Below, one piece after another: positions 7,993-16,223 of a stretch of DNA of 25,510 bases. Both the position numbers and the translations under genes were made by a program. The stretch comes from Spirochaetaceae bacterium. GTDB taxonomy: Bacteria; Spirochaetota; Spirochaetia; SZUA-6; Bin103. Numbering within the stretch: the first letter of the stretch is position 1; every line of letters starts with the position of its first letter. A model generated the notes under the pieces. That model had not been told where the DNA came from. It did not search any database and worked only from the letters and a program-made list of their open reading frames with translations. The stretch is from positions 1-25,510 of the forward strand of contig JAPOQV010000447.1 of the NCBI GenBank assembly GCA_026710565.1. Reading direction: 5' to 3'.

Positions 7993-9339
7993 ATGCCTCG
8001 ACCGAACGTCGTCTACATCGACTGCCACGACCTGGGGGACTGGCTCGGCTGCTACGGCCGGCCCGATCTGGAAACCCCCAACCTCGACGGACTGGCCGCC
8101 GCCGGCGCGCGCTTCGGGAGGCACATCGCCACGGCGCCGATCTGCATCCCGAGCCGCTCGTCCATGTACACGGGATCGCTCCCGCACGAGGTGGGCGTCA
8201 TCGGCCAGGAGCCGCTCGCCCCGGGGACGATCTGCATGGCGGCGCGGTTCCGCCGCGCCGGGTACCGGACCGTGCTGTGCGGCCGGCTGATGGTTCCGAA
8301 CGACCCGCACTGGGTGGGGTTCGAGCGGCAGATCGCGACCGTCCCGGAAGAGCAAGCGGCCGCGGCGGCGGCGTTCATCGAGGGGCAGCGTGGCGAGGAC
8401 GCGCCGTTCCTGCTGCAGGTGTCCTTCACGCAGTGCCATCGCCCGTTCGGGGCGGCGTTCGACCCGGAGGTGCCGGACCGGATCGCCGTGCCCCCGTACC
8501 TTCCCGAAACCGGCGCCACACGCCGCGACCTGGCCACCCTGGCGTGGCAGATCCGCGACCTGGACGCCCGGATCGGCCGCATCCTGGCCGCCGTCGACCG
8601 TGCGGGCCTCCGCGAGCGCACCGTGGTCGTGTTCACGACCGAACACGGCCCGGCCGTGGCGCGCGCCAAGCACACCATCTACGACTCCGGTCTGCGCACG
8701 GCGCTGTTGATGCGGCTGCCGGGCGCGATAGCGCCGGGCAGGACCGTCGACGAGCTGTCGAGCAACGTCGACCTGCTGCCCACCCTGGCCGATCTCTGCG
8801 GGGTGGCGCAGCCGCAGGGGATCCAGGGAATGAGCTGGGCGGCGCAACTCGGGGCCGACGAGCCGGCCGCGCCGTTGCGCCGCTGGGCATTCAGCCAGCT
8901 CAACTGGGGCAGGCGCAGCGGACGCTGGTACTACACCCCGGCCCGCTCCATCCGAAGCTCCCGCTACAAGCTGATCCGCAGCTACCGCCGCGTCCCCATC
9001 TTCGTCGACAACGGCTGGCTCGCGCGTTTCGCCGGCGACCGGGAGACGGTGGAGCGCTGGTACGGCTCTCCGCTGCCGGACACCCAGCTCTTCGACCTGG
9101 CCGAGGATCCGTTCGAGTTGCGCGACCTAGCCGGCGATCCGGCTCTGGCCGACGTGGAGGCGCAACTGCGGGAACGCCTGGACCAGCACTTGCGCGCCAC
9201 CGGCGACCCCGTGCTCCGCGGGCCGGTCGCCAACCGCGCGGGCGAGCCGGACGTCTGCCAGTGGCAGGAGCAACCGGACGGGAGCTTCAGCCTGGCGCCC
9301 GACGATCCGATGGACACCGACGAGACGTCGTTCACCTGA
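7993..9339 (+). CDS. Sulfatase (arylsulfatase family, Cys-type)
   Basis: A 448-residue alkaline-phosphatase-superfamily hydrolase that should release sulfate from an organic ester or amide. CIPSR (51-55) is the C-x-P-S-R sulfatase signature; Cys51 must be converted to formylglycine by a maturation enzyme not found in this window. YGRPDLETPNLDGLAAAGARF follows the N-terminal metal-binding strand (IDCHD, 9-13), and FTTEHG (214-219) with Lys226 gives the second metal cluster, with Glu217 where Asp is more common. The C-terminus LFDLAEDPFELRDLA is the usual sulfatase tail. No signal peptide is seen, so a cytoplasmic enzyme acting on an imported substrate is likely. I chose ATG 7993 because the family begins there (MPRPNVVYID); its ribosome site is weak. 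The substrate cannot be told. Confidence 0.92.
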   Translation: MPRPNVVYIDCHDLGDWLGCYGRPDLETPNLDGLAAAGARFGRHIATAPICIPSRSSMYTGSLPHEVGVIGQEPLAPGTICMAARFRRAGYRTVLCGRLMVPNDPHWVGFERQIATVPEEQAAAAAAFIEGQRGEDAPFLLQVSFTQCHRPFGAAFDPEVPDRIAVPPYLPETGATRRDLATLAWQIRDLDARIGRILAAVDRAGLRERTVVVFTTEHGPAVARAKHTIYDSGLRTALLMRLPGAIAPGRTVDELSSNVDLLPTLADLCGVAQPQGIQGMSWAAQLGADEPAAPLRRWAFSQLNWGRRSGRWYYTPARSIRSSRYKLIRSYRRVPIFVDNGWLARFAGDRETVERWYGSPLPDTQLFDLAEDPFELRDLAGDPALADVEAQLRERLDQHLRATGDPVLRGPVANRAGEPDVCQWQEQPDGSFSLAPDDPMDTDETSFT

Positions 9340-9342
9340 TCC

Positions 9343-9377
9343 GGCGTCCGCCGTCCGGTCAACGGCCGGCGGACGCC
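9343..9377. terminator. Candidate bidirectional hairpin between convergent genes
   Basis: GGCGTCCGCCG (9343-9353) and CGGCGGACGCC (9367-9377) form a perfect 11-bp stem with a 13-base loop. It starts three bases after the sulfatase stop, and its loop contains the stop codon of the convergent dioxygenase gene. There is no T-run on either side, so it may act as a transcript end stabiliser or barrier rather than a true intrinsic terminator. Confidence 0.45.
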
Positions 9378-10267
9378 GCCTGCTCGCGGGCCCGGTTGGT
9401 GGCGTCCTGCCACTCCTCCCAGGTGGGCGTGGGGCCCTCGCTCAACACCGTCAGCGACTCGCGGCCGGAGGCCCGAAAGCGGTCGTGCAGCGCCTCAAGC
9501 GCGGCGCGCGGCCGGCCGCTCAGCGCGGCGGGCGCGGCGTGATAGCGGAAGTCGACACTCCAGCGCGATGCGTCGGTCCGGTTCATCTTGCTGGCATGGA
9601 AGGTGAGGTTGGTCAGGAACAGGACATCACCCACCCGCATCTCCACCGGGGTGGGGGTGCCGCGCCGCTCGACGTCCTCGGTGGCGCGCACGTTCAGGTC
9701 CTCGCCGCGCGCCGCGTCGATGAGGCCCCAGCGGTGGCTGCCGGGAAGCACCCACACGCAGCCGTTCTCCACGTTCGCGTCCACCAGCGGCACCCAGACG
9801 GTGACGATGTGCGCCTCTTCGGTGGAGCCCACCCGCTTTCCGCGCGACGGCTCGTTGTAATAGTGGCTGTCCTGGTGCCACGGGAACGAGGTGATCTCCG
9901 CCTCCGGCAGCTTGGTGCGGATGTTCAGCGCGCCGAGTTGCACCACCTCCGGGCCAAGCATCTCGCCCAGCACCCGCAGGATGGCCGGATTCCGGTACAG
10001 CTCGTAGAAGACCCGATCGAATGTGCTCCCGATCCAGCTCCGCGGCGAGGCGTCCATCTCCCGGCATATGGCCGCGAAACGGCGCTCGAACGGCTGCTCG
10101 GTGTGCAGCGAGCGGATCTTCCCTTCGGCCAGCATCCGGCGGGCGTAGGCATCCACCTCGGCCGACAGGAACGCGCGCACCGGGTCCAGATCGGCGGCCG
10201 GCAGGATGCCGCGCCGTACCGCGTAGCCGTCCCGCTGGTAGGTGGCGAGGAATGAGTCGTCCGTCAT
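9359..10267 (-). CDS. Phytanoyl-CoA dioxygenase (PhyH) family oxygenase
   Basis: A 302-residue Fe(II)/2-oxoglutarate-dependent oxygenase by fold. WHQDSHYY gives the metal ligands His131 and Asp133, FHAS provides the distal His224, and RWSVDFRYH (Arg235) fits the 2-oxoglutarate-binding Arg. WVPLVDANVENGCVWVLPGSHRWG is the central PhyH block. Such enzymes hydroxylate small molecules or acyl chains; the substrate here is unknown. I chose ATG 10267 (MTDDSFLATYQRDGY) because family similarity begins there; ATG 10291 is an alternative and neither has a strong ribosome site. The gene is convergent with the sulfatase and divergent from the PhyH-HEAT gene. Confidence 0.9.
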   Translation of the reverse strand: MTDDSFLATYQRDGYAVRRGILPAADLDPVRAFLSAEVDAYARRMLAEGKIRSLHTEQPFERRFAAICREMDASPRSWIGSTFDRVFYELYRNPAILRVLGEMLGPEVVQLGALNIRTKLPEAEITSFPWHQDSHYYNEPSRGKRVGSTEEAHIVTVWVPLVDANVENGCVWVLPGSHRWGLIDAARGEDLNVRATEDVERRGTPTPVEMRVGDVLFLTNLTFHASKMNRTDASRWSVDFRYHAAPAALSGRPRAALEALHDRFRASGRESLTVLSEGPTPTWEEWQDATNRAREQAASAGR

Positions 10268-10301
10268 CGAAGCGGCCGCCGTGGTCGCCATGGCAATCGA
10301 C

Positions 10302-10331
10302 AGCCTACGGGTCGCTCTCACCCCGGGTCAA
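10302..10331 (-). promoter_or_regulatory. Possible promoter of the minus-strand PhyH gene
   Basis: On the minus strand TTGACC (10326-10331) and TAGGCT (10302-10307) are spaced by 18 bases, about 35 bases before the chosen ATG. The minus-10 match is only partial. Confidence 0.35.
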
Positions 10332-10362
10332 CGCCGTGCCGGCGCGACCCGCGGCGCACACG

Positions 10363-10397
10363 TTGACGCATGGTTTCGTTTATTCTATCGTTCGCAA
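10363..10397 (+). promoter_or_regulatory. Promoter of the PhyH-HEAT gene, copy 1 of a shared 35-base element
   Basis: TTGACG (10363-10368), 17 bases, TATCGT (10386-10391) is a good sigma-70-type promoter 54 bases before the start codon. The whole block TTGACG, cat, GGTTTCGTTT, ATTCT, ATCGTTCGCAA is nearly repeated at 11923-11957 with the same spacing. Conservation extends beyond the promoter boxes into GGTTTCGTTT and TCGTTCGCAA, which suggests an operator overlapping the promoter. Confidence 0.65.
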
Positions 10398-10444
10398 GAC
10401 GGTCATGCCACATCGATCCACTCAGGCGAGCAGTGGAGGCCACC

Positions 10445-11878
10445 ATGGATGATGCCGGCCATCGTCTGACCGACGCCCAACTGCAGCGGTTCCTCGTCGA
10501 CGGCTACCTGGTCCTGCGCCCGAACCTGCCCGACGGGTTCCACCGCCGCGTGTACGAGCGGATCGCCGCGGTGATGGAACAGACCGGCAATCCCTACAAC
10601 AACCTCCTGCCGGAGGTGCCCGAGCTGGGGCAGGTGTTCTGCCATCCGGAAGTGACCGGCGCTCTGGCCAGCATCCTCGGCGACGGCTACTACCTGCATC
10701 TGCACCGTCGCTGCCACGACCGGACAGCCGGCACCGAGGCGCAGGACATGCATCAGGACAGCCTGCACAACAGCCGGTACGCGGTGGATGGCACCCGCCG
10801 CCACCATCACGTGCGCTGGGCCATGGCGCTCTACTATCCGCAGGACACGGACGAGTTGATGGGCCCCACCGCGGTCGTGCCGCGCAGCCAGTACCTCAAC
10901 CAGCCGCAGCGGGATGCCGATGAGATTGCGCTCGCCGGCCCGGCCGGCACCGTCGTCCTCGTCCACTACGACCTCTGGCACCGCGCCACCGCATACGTGA
11001 GCGGCGACCAGGTGCGCTACATGGTGAAGTTCCTGTTCACCCGCATGGCGGACCCGCGGCGGCCAAGCTGGCGGCACGACGCGGCCGGCGGTGCTCCGCG
11101 CTGGCCGAGCCCCGGAGCGGAGGCCTCCGGCGGTGTGCGGCCTGCGCTGCCGGGGGTCTGGGCGCATCAGTGGCGCTGGCATCTCGGCGCGGCCGCGAAC
11201 GGCACGCCGGTGGCCGCGAGCGGCAGCCTGGGGCGTCTGGCCGATCGGCTCCGGACGGAGGATGAACCGTCCGCGCTGGAGGCGGCCCATGCGCTGGGCG
11301 CCGGTGGGGCCCCGGCAGCCGTTCCCCTCGCGGAGGCGCTGCGCAGCGGCGACGAGCGGCTGCGGCGCAACGCCGCGTACGGCTTCGCGCCGCTTGGCGC
11401 CGCCGCGGTGCCTGCGCTCGGCGATCTGTTGACGGATGGAGATGGCGCGGTGCGCGCGCGCGCCGCCGACGCGCTGGGCGACGTAGGCCCGCCGGCGCAG
11501 GCCGCCGGGCCGGCTCTCATCTCGGCTCTGCGCGACGACGTGGTAGCGGTGCGCGCGCACGCCGCCGACGCCCTCGGCATCATCCATGGCGGCGCCGAGC
11601 GGGCGGCGACCGCGGCGGCCGCGCTGGCCGCCGCGGTCGAGGATGACAGCGAAGTGGTGCGCCGCAACACGGCGCTGTCCCTGGCGCGCGTCGGCGCCGG
11701 CGCCGGAGAGGCTGCCGACCGGGCCGCCGCCGCGCTCGCCGCGGCGCTCGCCGACCAGAGCCACTACGTGCGCGGCTACGCGGTTCTCGGGCTGCGGCGG
11801 TTGGATACGCCGGCCGCCCGCCGCGATCTGCTGGCGCACCTGGAGTCCGCACGCTGGGACCCGGCGCGCGGCCGCTGA
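10445..11878 (+). CDS. PhyH-family dioxygenase fused to a C-terminal HEAT-repeat domain
   Basis: A 477-residue two-part protein. Residues 8 to about 205 are a PhyH-type oxygenase: LQRFLVDGYLVLRP start, MHQDSLH with His103 and Asp105, LWHRAT with distal His179, and Arg191 in VRYMVKF. A linker rich in Pro and Gly (about 206-262) leads to alpha-helical HEAT or PBS-lyase-type repeats (about 263-470), in which the unit A.ALG..G..A...L...L.D.D..VR..A occurs about five times. HEAT repeats usually bind protein partners, so the oxygenase may be tethered to a target or act on a protein; this is inference. ATG 10445 follows GGAGG by six bases. The gene has its own promoter and lies upstream of, and in line with, the importer operon. 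Confidence 0.88.
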   Translation: MDDAGHRLTDAQLQRFLVDGYLVLRPNLPDGFHRRVYERIAAVMEQTGNPYNNLLPEVPELGQVFCHPEVTGALASILGDGYYLHLHRRCHDRTAGTEAQDMHQDSLHNSRYAVDGTRRHHHVRWAMALYYPQDTDELMGPTAVVPRSQYLNQPQRDADEIALAGPAGTVVLVHYDLWHRATAYVSGDQVRYMVKFLFTRMADPRRPSWRHDAAGGAPRWPSPGAEASGGVRPALPGVWAHQWRWHLGAAANGTPVAASGSLGRLADRLRTEDEPSALEAAHALGAGGAPAAVPLAEALRSGDERLRRNAAYGFAPLGAAAVPALGDLLTDGDGAVRARAADALGDVGPPAQAAGPALISALRDDVVAVRAHAADALGIIHGGAERAATAAAALAAAVEDDSEVVRRNTALSLARVGAGAGEAADRAAAALAAALADQSHYVRGYAVLGLRRLDTPAARRDLLAHLESARWDPARGR

Positions 11879-11922
11879 ATCGGCGAGTGGCGCAGGCTCC
11901 TCAGAGTCCTCCTCGCGATCTG

Positions 11923-11957
11923 TTGACGCCGGGTTCCGTTTCCATCATCGTTCGCAA
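11923..11957 (+). promoter_or_regulatory. Promoter element of the importer operon, copy 2 of the shared 35-base element
   Basis: TTGACG (11923-11928), ccg, GGTTCCGTTT, CCATC, ATCGTTCGCAA matches the element at 10363 base for base in the first six, nine of the next ten after a variable triplet, and the last eleven positions. The minus-10 box would be CATCGT (11946-11951), weaker than in copy 1, so activation or regulation is likely. Downstream, a 7-bp stem CTGCCGC/GCGGCAG (11984-11990, 12007-12013) lies in the leader before the GAGGAGG ribosome site of the binding-protein gene. Confidence 0.6.
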
Positions 11958-12039
11958 CTTGAGCAGACCGTTGCGCTCATCCCCTGCCGCCGACGGCGTC
12001 CTGCCAGCGGCAGACCTACCTTGAGGAGGAGGCCCCCTG

Positions 12040-14001
12040 ATGCGTACCTTGATTTTTCGCGCCGCGCTCGCCGCATCGATGCTGACCCTGGCAACCACGC
12101 CGCTGTTCGCCAATCAGTGCGATGCCTACAGCGAGGCGCCCGAGCTGGCTGCCATGGTGGCGGCCGGAACCTTGCCGCCCGTCGAAGACCGATTGCCGCT
12201 CAACCCGCTGGTCGTGGAACCCGCCGAGCAGATCGGCGTCTACGGGGGCGAGATGATCGACTCGTACGGAGGCCAGCGCATCGGCGAGATGCGTCACTAC
12301 GGTTACGAGCCACTCGTCCGCTGGTCGGTGGACGGCTCGGAGGTCGTCCCCAACGTGGCCGAGAGCTGGGACATCAGCGAGGACGCAACCACCTACACCT
12401 TCAAGCTTCGCGAGGGCATGAAGTGGTCCGACGGCATGCCGCTCACTTCCGCGGACATCCTCTTCTGGTGGGAGCGCATCGAGACCAATACCGCGATCAA
12501 CTCGTCGGGGCCGCGCGGTCTCTTCGTCGTCGACGGCGAACACGCCACGGTGGAAGCGATCGACGACTATACGGTTCGCTTCTCATGGTCCAAGCCCAAC
12601 GGCGTCTTCCTTCTGGACCTGGCATCCCCCTATGGCCAACGCGTCGTGCAGTTCGCCAAGCACCATGCCGAGCAGTTCGATCTCGAGAGCAACCCCGACG
12701 GCGTCGCCGAGATGATGGCTGACGCCAACGCCGAAGACTACGGGTCCTGGTGGAAGTCGACAGTCGGCACCTACGGCCAGAATGCCGAGTACTTCAACCC
12801 GCGACCGCACGTTCACGCTCACCTGCCGTCCGCGCCGGTAGAGAGCCAGGAGCGCTTCACCTTCGAGCGAAACCCCTACTACTTCAAGGTGGACACCGAG
12901 TGCAACCAGCTTCCCTATATCGATCGCCGCACCTGGGTCCTGACTACCGATCCCGAGGTTCAGCTCGCCAAGTCGCTGTCCGGCGAGATCGACATTTCCC
13001 GTGTCAACATCTCCACCCCGAACAACCGAGGGGTGTTCTTCGAGAATCAGGAGCTGGGTGACTACCGCCTGATCAACGCGGCGAGCGCCGACATGAACGT
13101 GGCGTTCTTCATGTTCCCGATGAATCATCCGGACCGCATCAAGGCGGAGGTCTACCAGGACAAGAACTTCCGCATCGGTCTCAGTCACGCGATCAATCGC
13201 GAAGAGCTGATCGACCTGGTGTTTCTCGGTCAGGGCGAGCCGTTCCAGGTGGCGCCGCGCCCCGGATCGCCCTACTACGACGACGAGTTGGCCAAGCAGT
13301 ACACGGAGTACGACCCGGCGCTGGCCAGCAGCTTCCTCGACAAGGTCCTGCCCGACAAGGACGCGGACGGGTTCCGTCTGCGCGCGGATGGCGAACGCTT
13401 CCAGGTGATCGTGTCGGTCAATCAGCAATTCAAGGCCGACTGGGTCGACATGATGTTGTTGATCGAACGGTACTGGGAGGCGGTGGGCGTCGATACGATC
13501 GTCGACGTGGTTTCCGACGAGCTGCACAACGCGCGCCGCTCCGAGCCCGACTTCGACATCGCCCTGTGGCTGGCCGAGAACGGCGCCGGCAAGCTGCCGC
13601 TGATCAGTCCCACGGTGTTCATGGGCGGGCCCGGACACCTGGGCAACTGGTCGGCGTGGGAACGCTGGTACGCCGAGCAACGCGGCCAACTCGTGCTGTT
13701 CGGCAGCAACATCGCGCTCGACGTGCCGGCCGAGGAACCGCCCGAGAACGTGCAACGGATGTTTGCGCTTGCCGAGCAGCTCCCCACAACCGCGGGGGCC
13801 GCGCAGGACGCCCTGATGGTGGAGTTCCTGGACGTCGTCAAGGACGTGTTCCCGACGATCGGCATCAACCTGCCGGCGGGCAACTTCCGTGCGGTACGCA
13901 ACCGCCTGCGCAACGTGCCGGAGACATTGATCGAGGGCTGGCTCTACCCCGGCATCTCGCCCGCCAACTTCTCGACCTTCTACATTGATCCGACGCGGTA
14001 A
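12040..14001 (+). CDS. ABC transporter substrate-binding protein, family 5 (peptide/opine/nickel type)
   Basis: A 653-residue periplasmic binding protein. A signal peptide (hydrophobic core LAASMLTLATTPLFA, cleavage near residue 25) is followed by the family-5 pattern: YEPLVRWS, VPNVAESWDISEDATTYTFKL, REGMKWSDGMPLTSADILFWWE, then a second lobe with FRIGLSHAINREELIDLVFLGQG. It should capture an oligopeptide-like or other polar solute and hand it to the two permeases downstream. The ATG at 12040 has GAGGAGG eight bases upstream. It is the first gene of the string behind the shared promoter element. No lipobox is present, so the protein is soluble in the periplasm. Long members of this family often come with CehA or dioxygenase neighbours in environmental genomes (from memory), but the ligand cannot be read from sequence. 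Confidence 0.93.
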   Translation: MRTLIFRAALAASMLTLATTPLFANQCDAYSEAPELAAMVAAGTLPPVEDRLPLNPLVVEPAEQIGVYGGEMIDSYGGQRIGEMRHYGYEPLVRWSVDGSEVVPNVAESWDISEDATTYTFKLREGMKWSDGMPLTSADILFWWERIETNTAINSSGPRGLFVVDGEHATVEAIDDYTVRFSWSKPNGVFLLDLASPYGQRVVQFAKHHAEQFDLESNPDGVAEMMADANAEDYGSWWKSTVGTYGQNAEYFNPRPHVHAHLPSAPVESQERFTFERNPYYFKVDTECNQLPYIDRRTWVLTTDPEVQLAKSLSGEIDISRVNISTPNNRGVFFENQELGDYRLINAASADMNVAFFMFPMNHPDRIKAEVYQDKNFRIGLSHAINREELIDLVFLGQGEPFQVAPRPGSPYYDDELAKQYTEYDPALASSFLDKVLPDKDADGFRLRADGERFQVIVSVNQQFKADWVDMMLLIERYWEAVGVDTIVDVVSDELHNARRSEPDFDIALWLAENGAGKLPLISPTVFMGGPGHLGNWSAWERWYAEQRGQLVLFGSNIALDVPAEEPPENVQRMFALAEQLPTTAGAAQDALMVEFLDVVKDVFPTIGINLPAGNFRAVRNRLRNVPETLIEGWLYPGISPANFSTFYIDPTR

Positions 14002-14032
14002 GCGCCGGCCAGCAAGAACGCACTCGACCGGC

Positions 14033-14074
14033 GGGGTCCCGCGGAGCATCGCATACGGCGCTCCGGGGGACCCC
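14033..14074 (+). promoter_or_regulatory. Strong intergenic stem-loop between binding-protein and permease genes
   Basis: GGGGTCCCGCGGAGC (14033-14047) and GCTCCGGGGGACCCC (14060-14074) pair over 15 positions with one mismatch, around a 12-base loop, within the 115-base gap between the two genes. No T-run follows. Stem-loops at this place are known in other import operons (malE-malF type) to protect the 5' message and raise the amount of binding protein over membrane subunits; that role is inferred here. Confidence 0.7.
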
Positions 14075-14116
14075 ACCGCCATAGCGAGCCGTCCGCTCTC
14101 CAAAGCCGAGTAGTCC

Positions 14117-15124
14117 GTGCTGCCCTTCATCGGCCGCCGGGTGTTGATGGTGCTCCCGTCCCTGATCGGGATCTCCATCGTGGCGTTCGTCATCATCGCG
14201 TTGCCCCCGGGCGACTTCGTGGACCGCCTGGTCCTGGAAGCGATGAAGCAGGGCGACCAGCTCACCGACGCCGAGATCGCGGCGTTGCGCACCGTCTACC
14301 ACCTCGACCGGTCGTTGCTGGAGCAGTACGTCAGATGGGCAGGCAACATCCTGCTCCGCGGCGACCTCGGCACCTCGTTCCAGTGGGACATGCCGGTGGC
14401 CGACCTGATCGGCGAGCGCCTGGGACTGACCGCACTGCTGTCCACCGCCACGCTCGTCTTCATCTGGACGGTAGCGATCCCGGTCGGCATCTACTCGGCG
14501 GTACGCAAGTACTCCCTCGGCGACTACGTCGCGACGTTCTTCGGCTTCATCGGCCTGGCCATACCCAACTTCCTGCTGGCGCTGGTCCTGCTGTACGTGT
14601 CGTTCAGATACTTCGGCCAGAGCGTGGGAGGGCTCTTCTCTCCCGAGTTCGTCAACGCCCCCTGGTCGTTGGCCAAGGTCCTGGACCTGATCAGCCACCT
14701 TTGGATTCCGATGATCGTTCTCGGTACGGCCGGCACGGCCAGCGTCATCCGCATCGTCCGCGCGAATCTGCTTGACGAGCTGTACGCTCCCTACTATCTG
14801 GCGGCCCGCGCCAAGGGCCTGCTGCCGGGCCGGGCGCTGCTCAAGTACCCGGTACGGCATGCGATGAATCCGTTCGTCAGCGGCCTCAATGAGATCTTCG
14901 TCACCATCGTGTCCGGCGAGACCATCGTCGCCGTCGTGCTTGGGCTGCAGACCACCGGTCCGCTCCTGCTCAATGCGCTCAAGGGACAGGACATGTTCCT
15001 GGCGGCGACGCTCATCATGTTTCTCAGCTTTCTCGCGGTCATGGGCACGCTGTTTTCCGACATCATGCTGGCCTGGCTCGATCCGCGCATCCGCAAGCAG
15101 ATCCAGCGTGGAGAGGCTCTGTAG
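14117..15124 (+). CDS. ABC transporter permease, DppB/OppB type
   Basis: A 335-residue integral membrane subunit with about six hydrophobic segments, the first at residues 8-30 (VLMVLPSLIGISIVAFVII). DELYAPYYLAARAKG is the cytoplasmic EAA loop that docks to the ATPase, and the sequence ends in a typical short cytoplasmic tail after MLAWLDPRIR. The periplasmic region after the first segment (LRTVYHLDRSLLEQYVRW, GDLGTSF) is characteristic of DppB-like permeases. Start is GTG at 14117 with no clear ribosome site; translation may depend on the preceding gene. It is followed after four bases by the DppC-type partner, with which it should form the transmembrane channel. Confidence 0.93.
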   Translation: MLPFIGRRVLMVLPSLIGISIVAFVIIALPPGDFVDRLVLEAMKQGDQLTDAEIAALRTVYHLDRSLLEQYVRWAGNILLRGDLGTSFQWDMPVADLIGERLGLTALLSTATLVFIWTVAIPVGIYSAVRKYSLGDYVATFFGFIGLAIPNFLLALVLLYVSFRYFGQSVGGLFSPEFVNAPWSLAKVLDLISHLWIPMIVLGTAGTASVIRIVRANLLDELYAPYYLAARAKGLLPGRALLKYPVRHAMNPFVSGLNEIFVTIVSGETIVAVVLGLQTTGPLLLNALKGQDMFLAATLIMFLSFLAVMGTLFSDIMLAWLDPRIRKQIQRGEAL

Positions 15125-15128
15125 CGCC

Positions 15129-16223
15129 ATGGTCGTGGAGAGTGCCGGCCAGTGGAGACTGATCTGGCGCCGGTTCCGCCGCCACCGGCTGGGGATGGTG
15201 GGAGGATGCGTGGCACTGCTGTTCTACCTGGTCGCCGCGTTCCCGGAGTTTCTGGCCCCGCACGACGCGGAGAGCTACTCGGCGCGTCACCCCTATGCCC
15301 CGCCGCAGTCCATACGGCTGTTCCAGGACAGGCCCGACGGAAGCCGCGCCCTTCGTCCCCACGTGGTGGGGACGACCAGCACGATCGACTACGAGTCCGG
15401 GCGACGGAACTTCGCGGAAAACCCGGATGACCCGATCGACCTCGGCCTCTTCGTGCAGGGCTATCAGTACCGGCTGCTCGGCATCATTCCGGCGAGCGTC
15501 CACCTGATCGGTCCCGTCGATCCCGCCAAGCGGGTCTACTTCCTGGGGGCGGACCGACTGGGCCGTGACGTTCTCAGCCGCGCGATTCACGCAACCAGAG
15601 TCTCGATGACGATCGGTCTGCTGGGCGTGGCTTTCTCGCTCGTGATAGGGGTGGCACTGGGCGGTATCTCCGGGTTCTTCGGCGGCTGGACCGACGCGAT
15701 GATCCAGCGCCTCATCGAGTTCCTGCAGTCGCTGCCGTCGATCCCCCTGTGGATCGGGCTCGCGGCCGCCATCCCTCCGACCACGCCGCCGGTCCGCTCC
15801 TACTTCCTCATCACCATCATCCTGTCGGTCATCGGCTGGACCGGGCTGGCGCGGGTCGTGCGCGGCAGGTTCCTCGCGCTGAAGAACGAGGACTTCGTGC
15901 GCGCCGCCCGGCTCGACGGCTGTGGCGTCGGCCGCATCCTCCTGCGACACATGGTGCCCAGCTTCCTGAGCCACATCATCGCGGTCGTCACCCTGGCGAT
16001 CCCTGGCATGATCGTGGCGGAGACGTCCCTCAGCTTCCTGGGCATCGGCTTGCGCCAGCCGGTCGTGAGCTGGGGCGTGCTGCTGCAGGAGGCGCAGAAC
16101 ATCCGCTCGATCGCGGCGGCGCCGTGGCTGTTCACGCCGAGTGTCGCGGTCGTGGCAGCGGTGTTGGCACTGAACTTTCTCGGCGACGGGTTGCGCGATG
16201 CAGCAGATCCCTACCGCGCCTGA
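15129..16223 (+). CDS. ABC transporter permease, DppC/OppC type
   Basis: A 364-residue partner permease. After the first membrane segment (MVGGCVALLFYLVAAFPEFLAP) comes an unusually long periplasmic insert of about 110 residues (YSARHPYAPPQ to GADRLGRDVLSR), a version seen in opine/peptide importers with large binding proteins. GADRLGRDVLSR is the conserved DppC entry motif, and FVRAARLDGCGVGRILLRHMVP is the EAA loop. The C-terminus [19 protein letters not shown] is usual. The ATG at 15129 lies four bases after the previous stop; the 3' end overlaps the ATPase gene by 26 bases. Confidence 0.93.
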   Translation: MVVESAGQWRLIWRRFRRHRLGMVGGCVALLFYLVAAFPEFLAPHDAESYSARHPYAPPQSIRLFQDRPDGSRALRPHVVGTTSTIDYESGRRNFAENPDDPIDLGLFVQGYQYRLLGIIPASVHLIGPVDPAKRVYFLGADRLGRDVLSRAIHATRVSMTIGLLGVAFSLVIGVALGGISGFFGGWTDAMIQRLIEFLQSLPSIPLWIGLAAAIPPTTPPVRSYFLITIILSVIGWTGLARVVRGRFLALKNEDFVRAARLDGCGVGRILLRHMVPSFLSHIIAVVTLAIPGMIVAETSLSFLGIGLRQPVVSWGVLLQEAQNIRSIAAAPWLFTPSVAVVAAVLALNFLGDGLRDAADPYRA

